From contig DJXE01000167.1 of assembly GCA_002449595.1 (NCBI GenBank), forward strand, positions 1-17,897: a stretch of 17,897 nt of DNA, written 5' to 3'. Both the position numbers and the translations under genes were made by a program. How positions within the stretch are numbered: the stretch's first letter is position 1; the number at the start of each line of letters is the position of its first letter. The stretch is from Lachnospiraceae bacterium UBA7012 (GTDB lineage: Bacteria; Bacillota; Clostridia; Lachnospirales; Lachnospiraceae). Shown here one piece after another: positions 14,858 to 17,897 of this stretch. The notes beneath the pieces were generated by a model. It was not told where the DNA came from. It searched no databases and saw only the letters and a list, made by a program, of their open reading frames with translations.

Positions 14858-15784
14858 ATGCTGCCAAACATTACGGTTTTTGGCCTGAACATCGACACGT
14901 ACAAGATGTTTTTCTACATCGCTTTGCTGACCGTTCCTGTTATGCTGTTTGTCTTGAGAAAAAGGTTCGAATTCAGCGTAAAACAGACTGCGTTCTACAG
15001 CGCGTTCACGTTGGTGTTCGGCTATATCTCCGCAATGATGACGTCATGGCTGAAGCATATCATGCTGTCCTATGCAAGCGGCGGGGTATACACCGATGCG
15101 GAGAAATTGCGCAACTACGGAATTCCGATGTTTTTGCCGATCTTTCTGCTGGTGTACTGCCTGCTGCGCAAGGATGATTTCAGAAAACTGTCCGACTATA
15201 TAGCGCCATGCGTATACAGCGTGATGACGTTTGTGAAGATCGGCTGTGTGTTCTGCGGCTGTTGTTACGGGGAACCGGATGAACACGGTATTTGGAACGA
15301 ATCGCTCGGTTATAGAACATTTCCCGTGCAGTTGTATGATGCGATCACCTCAATGATCATCGTGGTGATCTGCCTGTATCTGGTCAGGAGATTCCGTGAC
15401 GTTCGTTCAGGATACATATATCCTATCGGCGGGATACTTTTTGCGATCACAAAAGGCTTTTGGGAAAACTTCCGGGTCCATGAATCCGAATACGAGAGAT
15501 CGTTCCTCGGTACCGGGTGGACGCTTTGGCAGTACTGGCTTCTGGTATTGTTTCTGGGGTGCGCCATATGGCTTTTCATACTGATGAAGAAAGATGGTGT
15601 CGGCCCGTTCAAAACTCCAGCAAAAGCTAAAGTTCCGGTAAATGCCAAGGTTGCGACAAATGCCAAAACTGCAGCAAGCACTAAGGCTGCGACAAATGCC
15701 AAGGCTGCAGCAAGCACCAGGTCCAAAGCAAAGTCAAAGTCCAAAGGAAAGAAACGCAAAAACGGTAGAAAACAGAAGAATTAA
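14858..15784 (+). CDS. Diverged Lgt-like (prolipoprotein diacylglyceryl transferase family) membrane protein
   Basis: Lgt transfers diacylglycerol to the lipobox cysteine of prolipoproteins. This 308-residue protein has about seven hydrophobic segments to residue 243 and family landmarks: ITVFGLNIDTYKMFF at the N-terminus, VKIGCVFCGCCYGEP (126-140; consensus GRIGC-GCCYG) and TFPVQLYDA (154-162; consensus P-QLYE). Departures are clear. Lys127 replaces the catalytic Arg of the GRIG motif, the His-Gly-Gly motif of true Lgt is not seen, and Lys199 replaces the second conserved Arg while Glu203 remains (KGFWENFR). Residues 252-308 form a Lys/Ala-rich tail, probably cytoplasmic. GGAGG five bases upstream of the ATG and a 27-base gap to the surface protein gene imply one operon. 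A general Lgt is probably encoded elsewhere, making this a specialised paralogue. Activity is uncertain. Confidence 0.8.
   Translation: MLPNITVFGLNIDTYKMFFYIALLTVPVMLFVLRKRFEFSVKQTAFYSAFTLVFGYISAMMTSWLKHIMLSYASGGVYTDAEKLRNYGIPMFLPIFLLVYCLLRKDDFRKLSDYIAPCVYSVMTFVKIGCVFCGCCYGEPDEHGIWNESLGYRTFPVQLYDAITSMIIVVICLYLVRRFRDVRSGYIYPIGGILFAITKGFWENFRVHESEYERSFLGTGWTLWQYWLLVLFLGCAIWLFILMKKDGVGPFKTPAKAKVPVNAKVATNAKTAASTKAATNAKAAASTRSKAKSKSKGKKRKNGRKQKN
15647..15718 (+). repeat. Two 36-base direct repeats in the Lgt-like tail
   Basis: Copies 15647-15682 and 15683-15718 encode KVATNAKTAAST and KAATNAKAAAST. They differ at four positions. The tandem duplication lengthens the basic tail in multiples of twelve residues, so tail length probably varies between strains. 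Confidence 0.9.
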
Positions 15785-15791
15785 GAGATCA

Positions 15792-15824
15792 AGGGGGTTG
15801 TCGCACTAAAAGCGGCAACCTCTT
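15792..15824 (+). terminator. Terminator after the Lgt-like gene
   Basis: GGTTGTCGC (15796-15804) pairs with GCGGCAACC (15812-15820) with one G-T pair around a seven-base loop. Wobble and AT pairs extend the stem to 13 pairs. The downstream tract is a weak TCTTCAATTT, so termination may be incomplete. Confidence 0.65.
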
Positions 15825-15884
15825 CAATTTCCAAATATCAATTGACTTCAATAGTATGACAATTTAGACAATTTAATAAACTGA

Positions 15885-15913
15885 TTGACAATAACTTCAC
15901 GGCGGGTTATGAT
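15885..15913 (+). promoter_or_regulatory. Near-consensus sigma-A promoter of a small transcript
   Basis: A perfect -35 TTGACA (15885-15890), an exact 17-base spacer and -10 TATGAT (15908-15913) form the best promoter in the window. The expected start is about 15919-15921. No full-size gene follows; the transcript runs to the terminator at 16058-16098. Confidence 0.85.
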
Positions 15914-16040
15914 AAATACAACAAAAGAAAAGAAAAACTCCCCAAAGAAAGAGGGAGAAATCTAGGAAAGGGGGTACCCTCCAATTATCTAAGAAGCCTC
16001 AGAAGTATAAAGCCCAATCTGAATAAGGAGGTACGGTCCA

Positions 16041-16061
16041 ATGGATGTATTCTTTGGATAA
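16041..16061 (+). CDS. Six-codon ORF with strong ribosome binding site (possible leader peptide)
   Basis: ATG GAT GTA TTC TTT GGA TAA encodes MDVFFG. TAAGGAGG (16025-16032) is an almost perfect anti-16S match, eight bases before the ATG. The stop codon lies inside the left arm of the terminator, so a translating ribosome would cover the terminator base. The short length argues against a stable protein and for a leader or sensor role, if translated at all. Confidence 0.35.
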   Translation: MDVFFG

Positions 16062-16098
16062 GACCTGTCGGGTGGTTAGCCGACGGGTCTTATTTTTT
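16058..16098 (+). terminator. Strong intrinsic terminator of the small transcript
   Basis: The left arm ATAAGACCTGTCGG (16058-16071) pairs with CCGACGGGTCTTAT (16080-16093) over 14 base pairs with a single G-T pair, an eight-base loop and six T residues (16093-16098). It is the most convincing terminator in the window. Confidence 0.93.
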
Positions 16099-16227
16099 GC
16101 GACAAAGCCGAACGCGCAGATCATGCTGCATGTGAGGATAACGCACAACGGATGGGCTTCCCGTCTGATTTGTCAAAAAGGCTCATGAAACGTGAAAACC
16201 ACGCGACAATTCCGTGAATCATGTGCA

Positions 16228-16256
16228 TTGATTTTACACAATCGATTCTTTATAAT
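16228..16256 (+). promoter_or_regulatory. Promoter of the MATE transporter gene
   Basis: TTGATT (16228-16233), a 17-base spacer and perfect TATAAT (16251-16256) predict a start near 16263 and a 40-base leader with AGAGGGAG before the ATG. Between the previous terminator and this promoter (16099-16227) I see no gene. Confidence 0.8.
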
Positions 16257-16302
16257 CCTGTATTTGTAAGCAGTTCAGAAGGTACAGAAGAGGGAGCCTT
16301 TC

Positions 16303-17703
16303 ATGGAAGAAAAGAAGATCGCACAGGAACAAGCAGACGCCGCGCAGCAGGAGAGACCGCGCGAGAACAAGATGGGCACGATGCCGGTCAAAAAGCTTTT
16401 GATCAGTATGGCCCTGCCGATGATGATCTCGATGCTGGTGCAGGCGCTGTACAACGTTGTGGACAGCATTTTCGTCGCGCGGATCGAAGAGGACGCGCTG
16501 ACGGCAGTGACGCTCGCGTTCCCGCTGCAGAACCTGATGATCGCGGTCGGCGGCGGTATCGGCGTCGGCGTCAACGCGCTTCTGTCGCGCTCACTCGGAG
16601 AAAAGCGTTTTGACCAGGCCAACGACGCGGCCAACACGGGTCTTTTCCTGACCTTCTTTCACTATATTCTCTTCCTGCTGATCGCGATCTTCGCCGCGAG
16701 GCCGTTCATCCGCTCGCAGACCGCGGACCCCAGGATCATGGAGTACGGCGTGACGTACCTGACCATCGTCTGCGGCGCGTCGATCGGCCTGTTTTACCAG
16801 ATGATGTTCGAGAGGCTCCTTCAGTCGACCGGCCTCACAGTGTACAGCATGATCTCACAGGGTACCGGCGCGATCATAAACATCATCATGGATCCGATCA
16901 TGATCTTCGGGTTGTTCGGCTTTCCCCGACTTGGAGTTGCGGGCGCGGCATGGGCGACCGTCCTCGGGCAGTGCGTCGCGGCGATCCTCGGCCTCGTGCT
17001 GAACGTCAAGAGAAACCGCGAGATCACGATCTCCCTGAAGGAGATCCTGCACCCGAACTTCGCAAACATCCGGAACATCTACGCGATCGGCATCCCGTCC
17101 TGCCTGATGATGGCGATCGGCTCGTTCATGTCCTACATGATGAACCGCATTCTGATCACGTTTTCCACGACCGCGACCGCGGTCTTCGGTGCTTATTTCA
17201 AGCTGCAGAGTTTCTTCTTCATGCCGGTGTTCGGCATGAACAACGCCGTGACGCCAATCGTCGCCTACAACTACGGCGCGCGGAACCGCGACCGCGTCCT
17301 GGGCACCGTGAAGTTCGCTCTGAAGCTCGCCGTGTGCATCATGCTCTGCGGCACGCTGGCTTTTGAGCTCATTCCGCAGGTGCTGCTCGGCTTCTTCAAC
17401 GCGTCCGGAGACATGCTCTCCATCGGCGTGCCGGCGCTGCGCATCATCGGCGTGCACTTCCCGATCGCGGCCTGCTGCATCATTCTTGGCTCGACGTTCC
17501 AGGCTTTTGGAAAAGGCGTTTACTCCCTGATCACGTCAGTCTTCCGCCAGATTCTCGTCCTGATTCCCGTGGCGTGGCTGCTCGCGAAGCTTGGCAATGT
17601 GACGTACGTTTGGTTTTCGTTCCCGATTGCTGAGCTGATGTCGCTGACGGTGACGCTGATTTTGTTCAGGAAGCTGTACAGGGAGGTCATTGCGAAGCTG
17701 TAA
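16303..17703 (+). CDS. MATE-family multidrug/toxic-compound efflux transporter
   Basis: This polytopic membrane protein belongs to the MATE family, which exports cationic drugs, toxins or metabolites using Na+ or H+ gradients. The 466 residues form about twelve hydrophobic helices in two halves, which is the normal family length. Recognisable blocks are LISMALPMMISMLVQALYNV (33-52) with VDSIFVAR, GGGIGVGVNALLSRSLGE (83-100), FERLLQSTG (169-177) and MDPIMIFGLFGFPRLGVAGA (196-215) followed by AWATVLGQ. The C-terminal half has a matching MNNAVTPIVAYNYGARNR block. The first 26 residues are hydrophilic and rich in Glu, Gln and Ala. The start at 16303 is supported by AGAGGGAG six bases upstream; a later Met (residue 24) would also give a family-like N-terminus. 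It has its own promoter and terminator and appears monocistronic. Substrate cannot be read from sequence. Confidence 0.94.
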   Translation: MEEKKIAQEQADAAQQERPRENKMGTMPVKKLLISMALPMMISMLVQALYNVVDSIFVARIEEDALTAVTLAFPLQNLMIAVGGGIGVGVNALLSRSLGEKRFDQANDAANTGLFLTFFHYILFLLIAIFAARPFIRSQTADPRIMEYGVTYLTIVCGASIGLFYQMMFERLLQSTGLTVYSMISQGTGAIINIIMDPIMIFGLFGFPRLGVAGAAWATVLGQCVAAILGLVLNVKRNREITISLKEILHPNFANIRNIYAIGIPSCLMMAIGSFMSYMMNRILITFSTTATAVFGAYFKLQSFFFMPVFGMNNAVTPIVAYNYGARNRDRVLGTVKFALKLAVCIMLCGTLAFELIPQVLLGFFNASGDMLSIGVPALRIIGVHFPIAACCIILGSTFQAFGKGVYSLITSVFRQILVLIPVAWLLAKLGNVTYVWFSFPIAELMSLTVTLILFRKLYREVIAKL

Positions 17704-17731
17704 CGCATAGAGGAAAAATACATATAATGGT

Positions 17732-17790
17732 GAGGGCAGAGCATCTTTTGGCGGCAACAAATGGTTTTCGGCAAAAGATGCTCTGCCCTC
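17732..17790 (+). terminator. Long perfect hairpin after the MATE gene
   Basis: GAGGGCAGAGCATCTTTTG (17732-17750) is exactly complementary to 17772-17790 around a 21-base loop, giving 19 uninterrupted pairs, followed by only TTT. Outer arms CGCATA (17704-17709) and TATGCG (17793-17798) are also complementary. It probably terminates the MATE transcript. The length of the stem and the outer arms leave open a small palindromic repeat element. Nothing interpretable follows to the window end. Confidence 0.7.
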
Positions 17791-17897
17791 TTTATGCGCT
17801 GATACTATACACGTCACCGAGATGGAGGCGTAAGTTGCTGCCGCAATTGTAAACGAGATGCAACCCCTCAAACATGGATTAAAAACGGTTGAGAAAT

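Larger units (their letters stand above)
15920..16098 (+). ncRNA. Candidate small RNA or leader-peptide transcript, class unknown
   Basis: A predicted transcript of about 180 bases lies between a near-consensus promoter and a strong intrinsic terminator. The first 40 bases are purine-rich (AAAAGAAAAG). CTCCC and GGGAG can form a first hairpin (about 15939-15957). GTACCCTCCAATTAT (15974-15988) can pair, with small bulges, with ATAAGGAGGTAC (16024-16035). That helix would bury a textbook Shine-Dalgarno sitting before a six-codon ORF (16041-16061). TCCAA and TTGGA flank that ORF and could compete with the base of the terminator. I do not recognise an Rfam family; it does not look like 6S, SRP, tmRNA or RNase P RNA. 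It could be a regulatory RNA, an attenuator relic or a tiny peptide gene. Confidence 0.6.

Noticed and set aside
1..17897. Insertion sequences, phage genes, tRNA or rRNA genes
   Set aside because: I found no transposase, integrase, terminal repeats flanked by target duplications, or tRNA/rRNA signatures on either strand by reading.

Overview
The window reads as a chromosomal segment of a GC-rich, Gram-positive anaerobe. The best guess is Bacillota, class Clostridia, near Lachnospiraceae. The reasons are strong AGGAGG-type ribosome binding sites, sigma-A promoters, intrinsic terminators, a giant cell-surface protein with Listeria-Bacteroides and SHIRT-like repeats, and Lachnospiraceae-style VLGA motifs near its C-terminus. 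No rRNA or other taxonomic marker is present, so this is inference. All credible genes lie on the + strand.

Region 1 (about 99-4458) is a housekeeping unit: an MscS-type mechanosensitive channel, a 49-codon remnant of an aldo/keto reductase that has lost its whole middle, a HAD phosphatase/phosphomutase overlapping the remnant's stop codon, and the RNA-binding transcription factor Tex. A terminator closes it. Region 2 (about 4544-8394) starts at an extended -10 promoter placed so close to the first ATG that the mRNA may be leaderless. It holds two tandem MgtC/SapB membrane proteins, a LarA-type nickel-dependent 2-hydroxyacid racemase and a RelA/SpoT-like HD hydrolase. A weak AT-rich terminator follows. 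Between the two mgtC genes, the last six codons of the first gene reappear twice as out-of-frame echoes.

Region 3 (about 8516-15824) is visibly less GC-rich. It encodes a 2,084-residue secreted surface protein and, 27 bases later, a diverged prolipoprotein diacylglyceryl transferase (Lgt)-like membrane protein. The surface protein has a signal peptide, a Glu/Thr-rich stalk, many small beta repeat domains, a Pro-Ser spacer and a C-terminal membrane tail. It lacks an LPXTG motif, and its tail ends in an IIGC sequence resembling a lipobox just before the basic stop-transfer residues. The pairing with an Lgt-like enzyme suggests a dedicated surface-anchoring pair; this is the most novel idea in the window and is a hypothesis.

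Region 4 (about 15885-16098) is a free-standing short transcription unit. It has a near-consensus promoter, a purine-rich leader, a Shine-Dalgarno that can fold into a helix, a six-codon ORF and a 14-bp terminator. It fits a small RNA or leader-peptide element that I do not recognise. Region 5 (16228-17790) is a MATE-family efflux pump with its own consensus-like promoter and a long 19-bp hairpin behind it. I see nothing interpretable in the final 107 bases.

Two unrelated conserved proteins here, Tex and the HD hydrolase, carry similar Ala/Ser/Gly-rich insertions in loops, which suggests a genome-level tendency.
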